A stretch of 47,759 nt of DNA from Oscillatoria sp. (lineage in GTDB: Bacteria; Cyanobacteriota; Cyanobacteriia; Cyanobacteriales; Laspinemataceae): NCBI GenBank assembly GCA_011390515.1, contig JAABSJ010000018.1:1-47759 (forward strand), written 5' to 3'. Both the position numbers and the translations under genes were made by a program. This document shows, one piece after another, positions 7,054-16,756 of this stretch. The notes under the pieces are model-generated. The model did no database searches, was not told the DNA's origin, and saw only the letters and a list, made by a program, of their open reading frames with translations. The number at the start of each line of letters is the position of its first letter. The first letter of the stretch is position 1.

Positions 7054-7401
7054 ATGATGGAAATTAAGACTGACGATTATCGCCTGTGGTATGAGAATGA
7101 AACCTCAACACTGAACTGCCTGGGTTCCCTGCGGTTGAATGGTATGGATGAGTATGACCCAATTATTCAACTCCTGGAAAGTGCGATCGACCAAGAACCG
7201 GGGACGATGATTCTCAATCTGAAGGGCCTAGAATTTTTAAATAGCTCGGGGATCAACGTACTCTCCAAGTTTGTGATTAAGGTACGGCAGAAAAAAAATG
7301 TCAATCTGATTGTCAAAGGTTCTAAAAACCTGCTGTGGCAGGGAAAATCATTGAAGAACTTACAACGACTGATGCCGTCACTAGAACTGGAATGGGAATA
7401 G
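7054..7401 (+). CDS. slr1659-superfamily regulator (STAS-like anti-sigma factor antagonist fold)
   Basis: 115 residues with the STAS layout: strand (TSTLNCLGSLRLNG), helix (YDPIIQLLESAI), strand TMILNLKGLEFLNSSGINVLSK (about 51-72). The SSG in LNSSGINVL matches the conserved loop whose first serine is the phosphorylation site in SpoIIAA/RsbV proteins. It pairs with the GHKL-like gene upstream (358 bp) and precedes a histidine kinase gene (277 bp), suggesting one signalling module. Two adjacent ATG codons (7054, 7057) are possible starts. Confidence 0.75.
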   Translation: MMEIKTDDYRLWYENETSTLNCLGSLRLNGMDEYDPIIQLLESAIDQEPGTMILNLKGLEFLNSSGINVLSKFVIKVRQKKNVNLIVKGSKNLLWQGKSLKNLQRLMPSLELEWE

Positions 7402-7678
7402 GGAGAGAGCCCCGGGAGTGGATCGTCGTCAGGGACATGAGACCCTTCGCCATTCCGTAGGCGAGAGGGGACTGCGCTAACAAGGGTAGCTCAAGGGTCA
7501 AAGCGGCTGATTGACCTTAAGTTAAATCCCTGGTCCTCTTTCAAGTCTTCACAACTACTGTAAAGCGACCCTCAACCGGAGCTTTACCCCTAGAACTTTG
7601 ACAAGACTTGAACCAGGCGAGGACAACGGGATAAAAGCGGCAAATATCACGCGATCGCCAAAGGAAGAGATTAAGTCT

Positions 7679-8704
7679 ATGTGGGAAGAGACAGTAACAA
7701 GAGAACAACTCCTTTTGGAGGTCCAGACCCTGCGCCGGGATGTGGAAATGCTCAAGCAGGAAAAAAATGACCTGGAAATCCTACTGGAGAATACCACGGA
7801 ACACTGCGATAATATCGAAGCCGAGCTGTTAAAAGCCAAAGAGGTGGCAGAAGTTGCCAGTCGTGCTAAAAGCGAATTTTTAGCGAATATGAGCCATGAA
7901 CTGCGAACCCCTTTGAATGGGATTTTAGGCTATGCCCAACTGATGTTGGAAGAAGAAGAAGACCTCACGGAACAACAACGGCTGGACCTGACTAAAATTT
8001 ATCAATGCGGCGAACATCTCCTAACTTTAATCGCCGATATTCTAGATATTGCCAAAATCGAGGCTTGCCGATTAGAAATCGATGCCCAAGAATTTCACTT
8101 TCCCCTCTTCCTTAAGGGAATTTGCGATTTATTTGATATGCGCTCTAAACAAAAGGGCATCGAGTTTACTTATGAGCGGTTGACCCCCTTACCGAGTGGC
8201 ATTTACACGGATCAGAAACGATTACGGCAAATTCTGATTAATTTATTGGGAAATGCCATTAAGTTTACGGATTCCGGTTTGGTTTCCTTTAAAGTGGGCT
8301 ATGCGGTGAATGACCAGTCGTGCAGTAGCGATCGCCCCCCGGGTTGTTGCTCCCTCCCCAGTAGCAACGGGATTAGGGATGAACTTAAGGCAGAACCGGA
8401 GAACAGCAAACATCCGACTCCCCGAAAAATTCGCTTTGAAATTCAAGATACCGGCATCGGCATTCCCGAGGAAATGCTCAACGAAATTTTCCTCCCCTTC
8501 CATCAAGTTGGAGATAAAAGTCGGATGGCAGAAGGCACCGGACTCGGACTCGCTATTAGTAAAAAATTAGTGGAAATGATGGGAGGAGAACTCCATGTCA
8601 GCAGTCGCGTTGGCGAAGGCAGCATCTTTTGGATGGAGTTGGAGTTGCAAGAACTTCCAGAATGGGCAGATAGCAACTCCTTACCCTTAAGAATCGGAAA
8701 TTAA
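7679..8704 (+). CDS. Soluble sensor histidine kinase
   Basis: 341 residues. The N-terminal part (about 8-65) is a predicted coiled coil with no PAS, GAF or membrane segment. HisKA follows with the phospho-acceptor H73 in [13 protein letters not shown], then HATPase_c with N-box [11 protein letters not shown]1 [10 protein letters not shown]-box FLPFHQ and G2 [12 protein letters not shown] Ser/Pro-rich insert of about 40 residues ([12 protein letters not shown]...) sits inside the ATPase domain after VGYAVND. The input may come from the preceding slr1658/slr1659-like pair; no response regulator is adjacent. The ATG at 7679 has AGGAAGAG 9 nt upstream; the TTG at 7598 has no ribosome site. Confidence 0.9.
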   Translation: MWEETVTREQLLLEVQTLRRDVEMLKQEKNDLEILLENTTEHCDNIEAELLKAKEVAEVASRAKSEFLANMSHELRTPLNGILGYAQLMLEEEEDLTEQQRLDLTKIYQCGEHLLTLIADILDIAKIEACRLEIDAQEFHFPLFLKGICDLFDMRSKQKGIEFTYERLTPLPSGIYTDQKRLRQILINLLGNAIKFTDSGLVSFKVGYAVNDQSCSSDRPPGCCSLPSSNGIRDELKAEPENSKHPTPRKIRFEIQDTGIGIPEEMLNEIFLPFHQVGDKSRMAEGTGLGLAISKKLVEMMGGELHVSSRVGEGSIFWMELELQELPEWADSNSLPLRIGN

Positions 8705-8723
8705 CCCTAAAAACCACAAAGGA

Positions 8724-8749
8724 AAGGGGAATCCCGATTCCTTTTTTTT
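8724..8749 (+). terminator. Intrinsic terminator after the histidine kinase
   Basis: AAGGGGAAT (8724-8732) pairs with ATTCCTTTT (8737-8745) around CCCG, with two G-U pairs, and runs into an uninterrupted T tract. Confidence 0.55.
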
Positions 8750-8769
8750 AGGCCGTTTTAGACTTTCTT

Positions 8770-9570
8770 TTACCCAAAAACGGCGGGACGACTGCTGGAA
8801 AGGATGGAATGTAAATTGACCACCTGACCAATCACGGCGATCGCCGGGGCCTCAAATCCACTTTCTTCAACCCGCTGGACAATAGTTTCCAGGGTGCCAA
8901 TCAGTTCTTCTTGATCCGGGCGGGTCCCCCATCTAATTAAGGCGATCGGGGTCTCAGGACTCAGCCCTGCATTCAGCAGTTCCTGGGTAATATAGGGTAA
9001 ATTCTGCACACCCATATAGACGGCGATGGTTTCCGAACCTTGGGCGATCGCCTGCCAATTCACCTGGGGTCGATATTTCCCCACGGTCTCATGTCCCGTC
9101 ACAAACGTCACCGAAGAACTATATCCCCGATGAGTCAGGGGAATTCCCGCATAAGCAGGGGCCGCAATTCCCGAGGTTACTCCAGGGACCACCTCCACCG
9201 CCACCCCAGCGGCAATTAAATCCTCCATCTCTTCCCCACCGCGCCCGAACACAAACGGATCCCCGCCTTTTAACCGCACCACCACAGCATGAATCTGCGC
9301 CTGTTCGATTAAAATTTGGGTCGTCTCATCTTGCTTTAACGAATGCCGTCCCCGGCGTTTTCCCGCATTAATTTGTTCAGCATGAGGATTAATTAGGGCA
9401 ATAATTTGCGGACTGACTAAGGCATCATAAATCACCACATCCGCACATTCTAAAAGGGTTTTGCCCTTAATCGTCAACAAACCCGGGTCTCCCGGTCCTG
9501 CCCCAACTAAATACACTTTGCCCAATGTTTTTGCCTTTTGCCCGCTTGAGTTTGCAGATTGTACTACCAT
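8770..9570 (-). CDS. cobA: Uroporphyrinogen-III C-methyltransferase
   Basis: 266 residues. Uses two SAM molecules to methylate uroporphyrinogen III at C2 and C7 to precorrin-2, the branch to siroheme and cobalamin; cytosolic. SUMT signatures are all present: VYLVGAGPGDPGLLT (start of the SAM-binding domain), LKGGDPFVFGRGGEE, VPGVTSGIAAPAYAGIPLTHR and VTFVTGHE. Length equals the stand-alone enzyme; no HemD or CysG oxidase/chelatase domain is fused. ATG start at 9570. It converges on the histidine kinase gene, with about 65 bp and a terminator between them. Confidence 0.96.
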   Translation of the reverse strand: MVVQSANSSGQKAKTLGKVYLVGAGPGDPGLLTIKGKTLLECADVVIYDALVSPQIIALINPHAEQINAGKRRGRHSLKQDETTQILIEQAQIHAVVVRLKGGDPFVFGRGGEEMEDLIAAGVAVEVVPGVTSGIAAPAYAGIPLTHRGYSSSVTFVTGHETVGKYRPQVNWQAIAQGSETIAVYMGVQNLPYITQELLNAGLSPETPIALIRWGTRPDQEELIGTLETIVQRVEESGFEAPAIAVIGQVVNLHSILSSSRPAVFG

Positions 9571-9861
9571 ATTGACTGAACTTTAATCCTTGATTTTAGT
9601 TGCTGTAAATCGGTCCGATTAACCTAGGTTTATCCTGTTAAAATGTATCAATAATATCGAGAAAAAATTTGGGTTAGGGAATTTCAGACCGCTCTGTTAT
9701 TTCTAGTTTATGCTATTTGTAATCTGGATAACAATTCGTATCTTTGATTACCAGAATGGATTTTAAATGATAGGATTGCATTTAGCTTATCCGATTTTTG
9801 CATTAGTGGGAAGGGAACCACGGATTTCACGGATTTTCACGGAGTTGGAGGAGGGGAAGCG

Positions 9862-10599
9862 ATGGATTTTGAGGCATTTTTTACCGTGCACTGCAATTTG
9901 CCTAGGGAAGGGCCGGGAAGTGATGAAGCAACCCGGGAGGCGCTTCGCCGGTTGCCTCCGTTGCCGCGATCGCCTCGGGTTTTGGATTTGGGATGTGGTC
10001 CCGGACGGCAGAGTTTGGTGTTGGCGCAGGAGTTGGGGTCGGTGATAGCGGTGGATTTCCATGAACCGTTTCTGCGGCAGTTAGAAGTGTCGGCGAAACA
10101 AGCGGGACTGGGCGATCGCATCACCATTCGTCAAGGGGATATGGGGGCGTTAGAGGACCCTCCAGGCAGTTTTGACCTGATTTGGTCAGAAGGGGCCATC
10201 TATCTCCTGGGATTTGCCAACGGATTGCGCCTATGGCGTCCCCTGTTGCGGGACGGTGGACTGCTGGGGGTCAGTGAATGTACTTGGATTCAGGACAATC
10301 CGCCTCGGGAAGTCAGGGAATTTTGGCAAGCAGAATATCCAGAAATGATGACAATTGAAGACAATCTGAAAACAGCAACCGACGCGGGGTATGAGGTATG
10401 GGATACCTTTATTTTACCGCGATCGGCCTGGTGGGATGAATATCTAACCCCAGTTAGCGATCGCGTCCAACAGTTACGCGCCTCGGGCAATCTCACCCCG
10501 GGATTATCCCAAGTCCTCGCCGAAACTGAACGAGAAATCGACATTTGCGATCGGTATGGGGAGTTTTTTGGGTACGTCTTTTATCTCATGAAAAAGTAG
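9862..10599 (+). CDS. Class I SAM-dependent methyltransferase
   Basis: 245 residues. Motif I is VLDLGCGPGRQSLVLA (about 40-55), followed by the acidic end of strand 2 (VIAVDFHEPF), then RQGDMGALEDPPGSFDLIWSEGAIYLLGF. The set is typical of the methyltransferase-11/25 Rossmann group acting on small molecules. The WSEGAIYLLGF stretch resembles a subgroup often annotated only as class I methyltransferase; the substrate is unknown. The ATG has a strong ribosome site (GGAGGAGGGG, about 10 nt upstream). No clear functional link with the genes on either side. Confidence 0.88.
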   Translation: MDFEAFFTVHCNLPREGPGSDEATREALRRLPPLPRSPRVLDLGCGPGRQSLVLAQELGSVIAVDFHEPFLRQLEVSAKQAGLGDRITIRQGDMGALEDPPGSFDLIWSEGAIYLLGFANGLRLWRPLLRDGGLLGVSECTWIQDNPPREVREFWQAEYPEMMTIEDNLKTATDAGYEVWDTFILPRSAWWDEYLTPVSDRVQQLRASGNLTPGLSQVLAETEREIDICDRYGEFFGYVFYLMKK

Positions 10600-10608
10600 C
10601 AACACCCG

Positions 10609-10663
10609 GCGGGGGTTTAAACCCCCGCCTAATAGCTTAAGTCGGTTAAAACCGACTAAAAAC
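10609..10663 (+). repeat. REP-like double palindrome, copy 1
   Basis: Two palindromes in a row, GCGGGGGTTTAAACCCCCGC and GTCGGTTAAAACCGAC, separated by CTAATAGCTTAA. The whole is repeated in inverted orientation at 10790-10846. Confidence 0.85.
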
Positions 10664-10690
10664 ATGAAACCATAAGACTTTCCGACTTCA

Positions 10691-10786
10691 GTCGTTCTCT
10701 TCTCTTATGTTCGTAGTAACGACTTCAGTCGTTCTCTTCTCTTATGTTCGTAGTAACGACTTCAGTCGTTCTCTTCTCTTATGTTC
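10691..10786 (-). repeat. 37-bp tandem repeat family, three units
   Basis: Units read CGACTTCAGTCGTTCTCTT then CTCTTATGTTCGTAGTAA; the core AACGACTgaAGTCGTT is self-complementary. These units lie exactly between the two inverted REP-like copies. The same family occurs at 16603, 26645, 30431 and 47676. Confidence 0.85.
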
Positions 10787-10789
10787 GGT

Positions 10790-10846
10790 GTTTTTAGTCG
10801 GTTTTTAACCGACTTAAGCTATTAGGCGGGGGTTTAAACCCCCGCC
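10790..10846 (-). repeat. REP-like double palindrome, copy 2 (inverted)
   Basis: Mirror image of 10609-10663: GTTTTTAGTCGG...CCGACTTAAGCTATTAG then GCGGGGGTTTAAACCCCCGC. It ends 29 bp from the stop of the gene on the minus strand. Confidence 0.85.
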
Positions 10847-10874
10847 CGGTATTGACCCATAATCCAACCCCGAA

Positions 10875-12575
10875 TCATCGCACTTGTAAAGTCCGCAACC
10901 GATTCAGGGCCGCAGCGAGTTCCAGAGGACGAAACCGCACTAAATCCCCTTCCGGAAAGCGGGTTAACACATCTAAACCCTGTTGATCAATATCCGCCAT
11001 CACCCGATCGAGAATCTCCCGCAACGATCGCCTGCCATCCATGTAGCGGTCCTTCCCATACACCATTGCCGCCGCGATCGCCCGTAATTGTCCCGGGTCC
11101 ACAATTTGCTCAACGGCAGTTAAATCAATATCTTCCACACCAAAGCGCACTTCATCCACATCGCGTACCTTCAGACGCACATCCCGTTTCCCGGAACTCG
11201 GGTCCAGACTGTTGGGAATGGGGATGCGGTTGGGGATGCTTCCGAACTCTTGTCCCCCTTCCGATTGCCGACCCGTGGCATATTCTGCTGCAATTGCCTT
11301 GGCGCGATCGCTGACATCGTATGCCACAAAATTATCCATTGCCACAGCGAGATCGGCCACATCAAAATAATCGCCACTGCCTCCCATGACTAAAATGGTA
11401 GAAACGCCCAGAGTCGTGAGAGATTTAATTTTATCAATAAACGGTGTAATCGGTTCCTTTTCTTTAGCAATTAACGCTTGCATCCGGCGATCGCGAATCA
11501 TGAAATTCGTCGCTGCCGTATCTTCATCCACCAATAACACTGTTGTTCCCGCTTCCAATGCTTCCATAATATTAGCAGCTTGTGACGTACTGCCACTGGC
11601 ATTTGCTGTCGAAAACTGTTGGGTAGAACGACCTTGGGGTAAATGATTAATAAAGGGTGAAATATCCACTCCGATGACGCTGCGACCATCTTCTGCCCGG
11701 ATTTTCATCGCCCCGGGATCGGTGATCGCAAATTCTCGACCATCGCCGGGAATGTGATTATAAACCCCGACTTCGATCGCCCGCAGTAAGGTAGATTTGC
11801 CATGATAACCCCCTCCGACAATCAGGGTAATGCCCGTGGGAATTCCCATGCCGGTAATTTTACCGCGATTGGGACAATCAAATTCCACCTGTAATGACTT
11901 AGGAGAGACAAAGGGAATTGCTTCGGTGGCAGTTAATGGGCGATCGTCTACCCCACTGCGGCGGGGTAAAATGGCACCATTGGCAATAAAGGCGATTAAA
12001 TTCTGTTCGGGGAGGCGATCGCGCAACCAGTCCGCATCTTCAATGGTTTCCACCTGGGTGCGAATTTTCGCTGCATTCAGATTGCGGTAAAACAGCGCCT
12101 TTTCCACAATTCTGGGAATATCATCGCAGAGCATTTCCCCAGCGAGATGGCCCAAAATCCGCCGTCCTTGGGCCGGAAGTCCCACGTTAAACCGAATTTC
12201 CACCCCATCGGAATTGATAGTAGCACAACTGCGTTCCAGGACTTCTTGGGTCACACGGGCGATCGCAATTTGACCGCTTTTGCCCGTTCCTCGTCGGGTG
12301 GAAACCTGCCTTGCCGCCTGAGAAAACTCCCGAGTGAGATAATCCCCCAAGGCAATATTTCGACTGGGAGAGTGATATAATTCCTCGGGAAAACCCGCCA
12401 CCGATTGAGGCACTCGCACGGACAGTTTACTCGGTGAGGCAAACGGGTCTCCCTGAACATAATCGATAGACAGGGTAAAATCAGGGAATTTGTAGCGTCC
12501 CTGGATATCTTTATACGCCTTATAACTTCGACCCTCTAATTGATTTAACTGCTGTCGTAACTGTTGATATTGCAT
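10875..12575 (-). CDS. ABC-class ATPase domain protein (COG3044 type)
   Basis: 566 residues. Matches the 'predicted ATPase of the ABC class' family: a conserved N-terminal domain beginning MQYQQLRQQLNQLEGRSYKAY, a Walker A-like loop GGGYHGKST (about 254-262), a Ser-rich signature-like segment (STANASGSTSQAAN, about 322-335), Walker B VLLVDEDTAATN (about 346-357) and a switch-region segment ILVMGGSGDYFDVAD. There is no membrane domain or permease partner, so it is not a transporter. The biological role is unknown; a trypanosome relative (MRB1590) has been linked to RNA. The ATG at 12575 fits the family start; the upstream in-frame TTG at 12626 does not. Confidence 0.85.
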   Translation of the reverse strand: MQYQQLRQQLNQLEGRSYKAYKDIQGRYKFPDFTLSIDYVQGDPFASPSKLSVRVPQSVAGFPEELYHSPSRNIALGDYLTREFSQAARQVSTRRGTGKSGQIAIARVTQEVLERSCATINSDGVEIRFNVGLPAQGRRILGHLAGEMLCDDIPRIVEKALFYRNLNAAKIRTQVETIEDADWLRDRLPEQNLIAFIANGAILPRRSGVDDRPLTATEAIPFVSPKSLQVEFDCPNRGKITGMGIPTGITLIVGGGYHGKSTLLRAIEVGVYNHIPGDGREFAITDPGAMKIRAEDGRSVIGVDISPFINHLPQGRSTQQFSTANASGSTSQAANIMEALEAGTTVLLVDEDTAATNFMIRDRRMQALIAKEKEPITPFIDKIKSLTTLGVSTILVMGGSGDYFDVADLAVAMDNFVAYDVSDRAKAIAAEYATGRQSEGGQEFGSIPNRIPIPNSLDPSSGKRDVRLKVRDVDEVRFGVEDIDLTAVEQIVDPGQLRAIAAAMVYGKDRYMDGRRSLREILDRVMADIDQQGLDVLTRFPEGDLVRFRPLELAAALNRLRTLQVR

Positions 12576-12727
12576 GAAAAGTCCCGAGAAAGAGAATGCC
12601 AGATTAGAGGACTGAATTTGGGCCAATCCGGTTTTCAGTCCCTCTTTTTAGGATTATCCCACAAGAGTTACGCATATTTTAATAATCCGCCCTAAATGTA
12701 GAGGCGATTCGCGAATCGCATCTACAT

Positions 12728-12808
12728 TAGATCTCTTGCAAAATTCTTTAAAGCCCCCCTTCTTAAGGGGGGTTGGGGGGATCAATCCTTTTTTTTGCAA
12801 TAGGTCTA
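12728..12808. mobile_element. 81-bp miniature inverted-repeat element
   Basis: Left end TAGATCTCTTGCAAA and right end TTTGCAATAGGTCTA are inverted repeats (13 of 15). The core is AAAGCCCCCCTTCTTAAGG plus GGGGTTGGGGGGATCAATCC. A copy lacking the right end lies at 904-964. No coding capacity. Confidence 0.75.
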
Positions 12809-13021
12809 TTTAGGGGTAATGCGTAAGTCCTATCCCACAAGAAAATCCCAAAAAAAATCGAAAGGGCGCATAACTTGCGCCCCCAATTATTCAAGAATTG
12901 ATGATTCGTAATATCCTCAAAAACGTCGAATTGATGTGACCCTATCTTGAGTTGAGAAAAAGTGACCGATTCCCCTCTCAGTGCGGTCATGATGGGGGAA
13001 TAAATGACAAAATCCGGTGAA

Positions 13022-13243
13022 TTACGCCACCTCTTGATGACCGATCGCCCGGTCGATGAAACGCTTCCCCGCAGCGATCGCCACCTCGGGAGTGGGATAG
13101 GGTTTCGGATCGCTGAGGACCTCAGTTTCTGAAGCAAGGCACAAGGGACGGTATCCATCAGTTCCCGGAAACACCAAAATGGTCCAATCCCGATAGTTAA
13201 CCTGATGGGGTTTTGCAGTTTGCAAGTCCCGATTGGGGTTCAT
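13022..13243 (-). CDS. Small conserved cyanobacterial protein
   Basis: 73 residues; function not recognised. The ATG has a good ribosome site (AAGGAAGGG, 6-8 nt upstream on the minus strand). The sequence looks like a real small domain with alternating strands and a final helix: YRDWTILVFPGTDGYRPLC, then PTPEVAIAAGKRFIDRAI. It has no signal peptide, membrane segment or cysteine cluster. The next gene downstream on this strand is the COG3044 ATPase, more than 400 bp away with a miniature element between, so co-transcription is doubtful. Confidence 0.65.
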   Translation of the reverse strand: MNPNRDLQTAKPHQVNYRDWTILVFPGTDGYRPLCLASETEVLSDPKPYPTPEVAIAAGKRFIDRAIGHQEVA

Positions 13244-13627
13244 GATTGCCCTTCCTTTTTAATAAACCGTCTTAACATACAGGACATTATCAAGAGATTC
13301 CGTCACCCAGCAAACAACGGGACCCTTGGAGTCTGTCAAGGTAGTAAATTTAATGCCCAAAAATCGTTGTTTCATCTAGGGGTTTGGTTTCCAAACCCTC
13401 CCCTGATGCGCTGATCACCCTCTTCTCAGGTAGGGGTATGCTCTGCAAACCCACCGGGTCCCCACGGAACAGGTGGCAGAGGTGACGGAGATGGGATCCG
13501 GGAGGTGGCGCGTCGTTATAATAGGGAAGGCCGCGCCGGACTGGGCGATCGCCCTCATAAGAATCCGGATACCGAACTGTTGTTCACCCTGCCACTTTCC
13601 CCCTTTCATCCCCTACTGTGTACACTC
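13244..13627. other. Divergent intergenic region before the cation ATPase
   Basis: Contains a TATAAT at 13517-13522 about 105 bp before the ATPase start, with no convincing -35 at 16-18 bp, and a short GGTTTGGTTTCCAAACC palindrome near 13382. No gene supported. Confidence 0.35.
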
Positions 13628-16441
13628 ATGTCTGCAAATTCTTCTAGGCAAAATACGCCAGTTCCTTGGCATACATTTGACATCGATACCACCCTGGAAA
13701 AACTCCAGGTTGATCCCGCGACGGGTTTAAGCGCTGCGGAGGCAGCGGAACGCTTGCAGCAGTATGGCCCTAATGAACTGGAAGAAACTGCTGGTCGCAG
13801 TCCCTGGATTATTTTACTCGATCAGTTCAAGAACATTATGTTATTGATGCTGATTGCGGTGGCCTTTATTTCAGGGTTTTTGGCCATTCAGCAGGAGGAG
13901 TTCCCCAAAGATGCGGTGGCAATTATGCTAATCGTGATTCTGAATGGGGTCTTGGGCTATCTTCAGGAAACCAAGGCCGAAAAAGCTCTCGCTGCGTTGA
14001 AAAGTTTGGCCTCTCCTATGGTCCGAGTTCTCCGGGATGGCAAACTGCTGGAAGTTGGCGCACCGGACGTGGTCCCGGGAGATATTATGTTTTTGGAAGC
14101 AGGGGTGCAGGTGGCGGCAGATGGCAGACTCTTAGAAGAGTCTAATCTGCAAATCCGCGAGTCTGCCTTGACTGGGGAGGCGCAGGCGGTGGAAAAGGAT
14201 GCGCCAATTGATTTGCCGGAGAATACATCCCTGGGCGATCGAGTGAATTTGGTCTTTTGTGGCACGGAAGTGGTCAAGGGACGGGCCAAGGCGATCGCGA
14301 TTGGCACCGGAATGCACACGGAACTGGGTAAAATTGCCACCATGATTCAGGGGGTGGAAAGTGAAGATACCCCCCTGCAACAACGGATGACCCAACTCGG
14401 CAATGTGTTGGTCACCGGGTCCTTAATTCTTGTGTCGATCGTGGTCATCGGTGGCACCCTGGTTCAGGGAATGTCAGCATTTAATCATCTGTTAGAAATT
14501 TCCCTGAGTATGGCGGTGGCGATCGTCCCCGAGGGGTTACCGGCAGTGATTACCGTGACTTTGGCCCTGGGGACCCAACGCATGGTCAAGCGTCACGCCT
14601 TAATTCGCAAACTGCCTGCGGTGGAAACCTTGGGGAGTGTCACCACAATTTGCTCGGATAAAACCGGCACTTTAACTCAAAATAAAATGGTGGTTCAAGG
14701 GGTGGAAACTCTCAGTCACAGCTTGACGGTGACGGGAGAAGGATATGAACCCACGGGCGATTTTTTAGGTGCAAATGGGACAAAAATTGGGGTGGGTGAG
14801 TTAGGGGACTATCCCGAACTGGAAACCCTGCTGCTGAGTTGTGTGCAGTGCAATGATGCGGTGTTGCAGTATGAGAATAATGACTGGGCAATTGTGGGGG
14901 ACCCGACGGAAGGGGCGTTGCTGGTCCTGGCGGGTAAGTTGGAATTCACCGGCGATCGCCTCTCTCCCCAACTGCCTCGAATCAGTGAGTTTCCCTTCTC
15001 CTCAGAACGCAAACGGATGAGTGTCATCTGTCAAGTTTCCAATCCTGAATCAGAGGTCATCACTCAGGACTCCACGCCCTTCGTAATGTTTACCAAGGGG
15101 TCTCCAGAATTAACCTTAGACTGTTGTACCCAAATTCTGATTGGCAACCAAATTCAACCCCTTTCTGAGGCACAACGCCAGCAGGTTTTAGACCGGAATA
15201 ATGATTTAGCATCTAGGGGGTTGCGTGTTCTCGGATTTGCTTACAAACCGTTAACGGAAGAACCCCCCGAGAGTTCGGAAGACCAGACGGAACGGGAGTT
15301 AGTCTGGTTGGGAATGGTGGGAATGTTAGATGCACCCCGACCGGAAGTGCGTGAGGCGGTGGTGAAATGTCGCAGGGCCGGGATTCGACCGATTATGATT
15401 ACGGGGGATCATCAACTCACGGCGATCGCCATTGCCCAGGATTTGGGAATTGCTCAAGAAGGCGATCGCGTTCTCATCGGTCAAGAGTTGGAAGAAATGC
15501 CCCAGGAGGAGTTAGAACGGGAGGTCGATCACGTTAGTGTATATGCCCGAGTCTCTCCAGAACATAAGCTCAGAATTGTCCAAGCGCTGCAAAAACGGGG
15601 TAAATTTGTCGCCATGACCGGGGATGGGGTAAACGATGCCCCCGCCCTCAAACAAGCGGATATCGGCATTGCAATGGGGATTACTGGCACCGATGTGAGT
15701 AAAGAGGCCAGCGATATGGTCCTGCTGGATGATAATTTTGCCACCATTGTCGCCGCCACGGAAGAAGGTCGAGTGGTTTATACCAATATTCGCCGGTTTA
15801 TTAAATACATTCTCGGGTCTAATATTGGGGAACTGCTGACGATCGCCGCTGCACCTCTGTTGGGATTACCCGGTGTTCCCCTCACTCCGTTACAAATTCT
15901 CTGGATGAATCTGGTTACCGATGGATTTCCCGCTTTAGCATTGGCAGTCGAACCCCCAGAACCGGATGTGATGAATCGTCCTCCTTTTAGTCCTCGGGAG
16001 AATATTTTTGCTCGGGGTTTGGGGTTGTATATGGTGCGAATTGGGATTGTTTTTGCGATTATTTCCATTACCTTAATGATGGTGGCGTTTTCTTACACGC
16101 ACACCGTTTTCGGAGAGGGACTCTCTCCGGACCGTTGGAAAACGATGGTGTTTACGACCTTGTGTATTGCTCAGATGGGTCATGCGATCGCGGTCCGGTC
16201 TAATACGCAGTTAACGATTCAGTTAAATCCGTTCTCAAATCCGTTTGTATTTGGGGCGGTGATTATTACTACAATTCTCCAACTTATGTTGATTTATGTG
16301 GAACCGTTGCGGGTGTTTTTTGGAACCCATTGGTTGACGCCGACTGAATTGGCAATGTGTTTAGGATTTAGTTCGTTGTTGTTTGTTTGGGTGGAAATGG
16401 AAAAGGTCTTTTTTCGGTTGTTTTATCGCGGAAAAAAGTAA
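13628..16441 (+). CDS. P2A-type cation-translocating ATPase, probable Ca2+ pump
   Basis: 937 residues. Order: N-terminal cation-ATPase domain ([15 protein letters not shown]), membrane helices M1-M2, actuator domain with [11 protein letters not shown] (TGE motif), M3-M4 with [19 protein letters not shown], phosphorylation site D344 in [13 protein letters not shown], nucleotide-binding domain, hinge [21 protein letters not shown] (D666, D670) and M5-M10 ([18 protein letters not shown], ending [12 protein letters not shown]). PEGLP in M4 is the PMR1/SERCA/PacL pattern for Ca2+ or Mn2+. Pumps the ion across the plasma or thylakoid membrane. The ATG at 13628 fits family length; upstream in-frame codons contain promoter-like DNA and lack homology. 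Confidence 0.93.
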   Translation: MSANSSRQNTPVPWHTFDIDTTLEKLQVDPATGLSAAEAAERLQQYGPNELEETAGRSPWIILLDQFKNIMLLMLIAVAFISGFLAIQQEEFPKDAVAIMLIVILNGVLGYLQETKAEKALAALKSLASPMVRVLRDGKLLEVGAPDVVPGDIMFLEAGVQVAADGRLLEESNLQIRESALTGEAQAVEKDAPIDLPENTSLGDRVNLVFCGTEVVKGRAKAIAIGTGMHTELGKIATMIQGVESEDTPLQQRMTQLGNVLVTGSLILVSIVVIGGTLVQGMSAFNHLLEISLSMAVAIVPEGLPAVITVTLALGTQRMVKRHALIRKLPAVETLGSVTTICSDKTGTLTQNKMVVQGVETLSHSLTVTGEGYEPTGDFLGANGTKIGVGELGDYPELETLLLSCVQCNDAVLQYENNDWAIVGDPTEGALLVLAGKLEFTGDRLSPQLPRISEFPFSSERKRMSVICQVSNPESEVITQDSTPFVMFTKGSPELTLDCCTQILIGNQIQPLSEAQRQQVLDRNNDLASRGLRVLGFAYKPLTEEPPESSEDQTERELVWLGMVGMLDAPRPEVREAVVKCRRAGIRPIMITGDHQLTAIAIAQDLGIAQEGDRVLIGQELEEMPQEELEREVDHVSVYARVSPEHKLRIVQALQKRGKFVAMTGDGVNDAPALKQADIGIAMGITGTDVSKEASDMVLLDDNFATIVAATEEGRVVYTNIRRFIKYILGSNIGELLTIAAAPLLGLPGVPLTPLQILWMNLVTDGFPALALAVEPPEPDVMNRPPFSPRENIFARGLGLYMVRIGIVFAIISITLMMVAFSYTHTVFGEGLSPDRWKTMVFTTLCIAQMGHAIAVRSNTQLTIQLNPFSNPFVFGAVIITTILQLMLIYVEPLRVFFGTHWLTPTELAMCLGFSSLLFVWVEMEKVFFRLFYRGKK

Positions 16442-16450
16442 AAAGCACGG

Positions 16451-16581
16451 CACCGGCGTGGGTTAAAACCCACGCCTAACAGCTAAAGTCGGTTGAAACC
16501 GACTGGTCATATTATCCCGTGGTGTTTTTAGTCGGATTTATCCGACTTTAGCTATTAGCAGGGGGTTTTAACCCCCTGCGG
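16451..16581. repeat. REP-like double palindromes, inverted pair
   Basis: GCGTGGGTTAAAACCCACGC plus GTCGGTTGAAACCGAC (16451 on) faces a mirrored GTCGGATTTATCCGAC plus GCAGGGGGTTTTAACCCCCTGC (ending near 16581). Same plan as 10609-10846 with diverged stem sequences but conserved pairing. Confidence 0.8.
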
Positions 16582-16602
16582 TTGTCGCTACTGGGGAGAA
16601 CG

Positions 16603-16698
16603 ACTGAATTCGTTACTACGAACATAGATAAGAGAACGACTGAATTCGTTACTACGAACATAGATAAGAGAATGACTGAATTCGTTACTACGAACATT
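16603..16698 (+). repeat. 37-bp tandem repeat family, three units
   Basis: Units GAACGACTGAATTCGTTACT then ACGAACATAGATAAGA. The core here is AACGACTgaATTCGTT. The array lies about 60 bp before recF. Confidence 0.85.
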
Positions 16699-16756
16699 AG
16701 ATTTTTTATTGCGATTAGGGTTTATTTTATTTTATTTTAATAAATTTTATTTAATT

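Noticed and set aside
12763..12781. C-run hairpin as a terminator
   Set aside because: It is the core of a dispersed miniature element found elsewhere, not linked to a gene end.
12763..13158. 131-codon minus-strand ORF
   Set aside because: It ends inside the miniature element and overlaps the better-supported 73-residue gene in another frame.
13505..13627. 41-codon N-terminal extension of the cation ATPase
   Set aside because: No homology to P2A ATPases, basic shadow-like composition, and it contains a TATAAT box; the ATG at 13628 fits the family.
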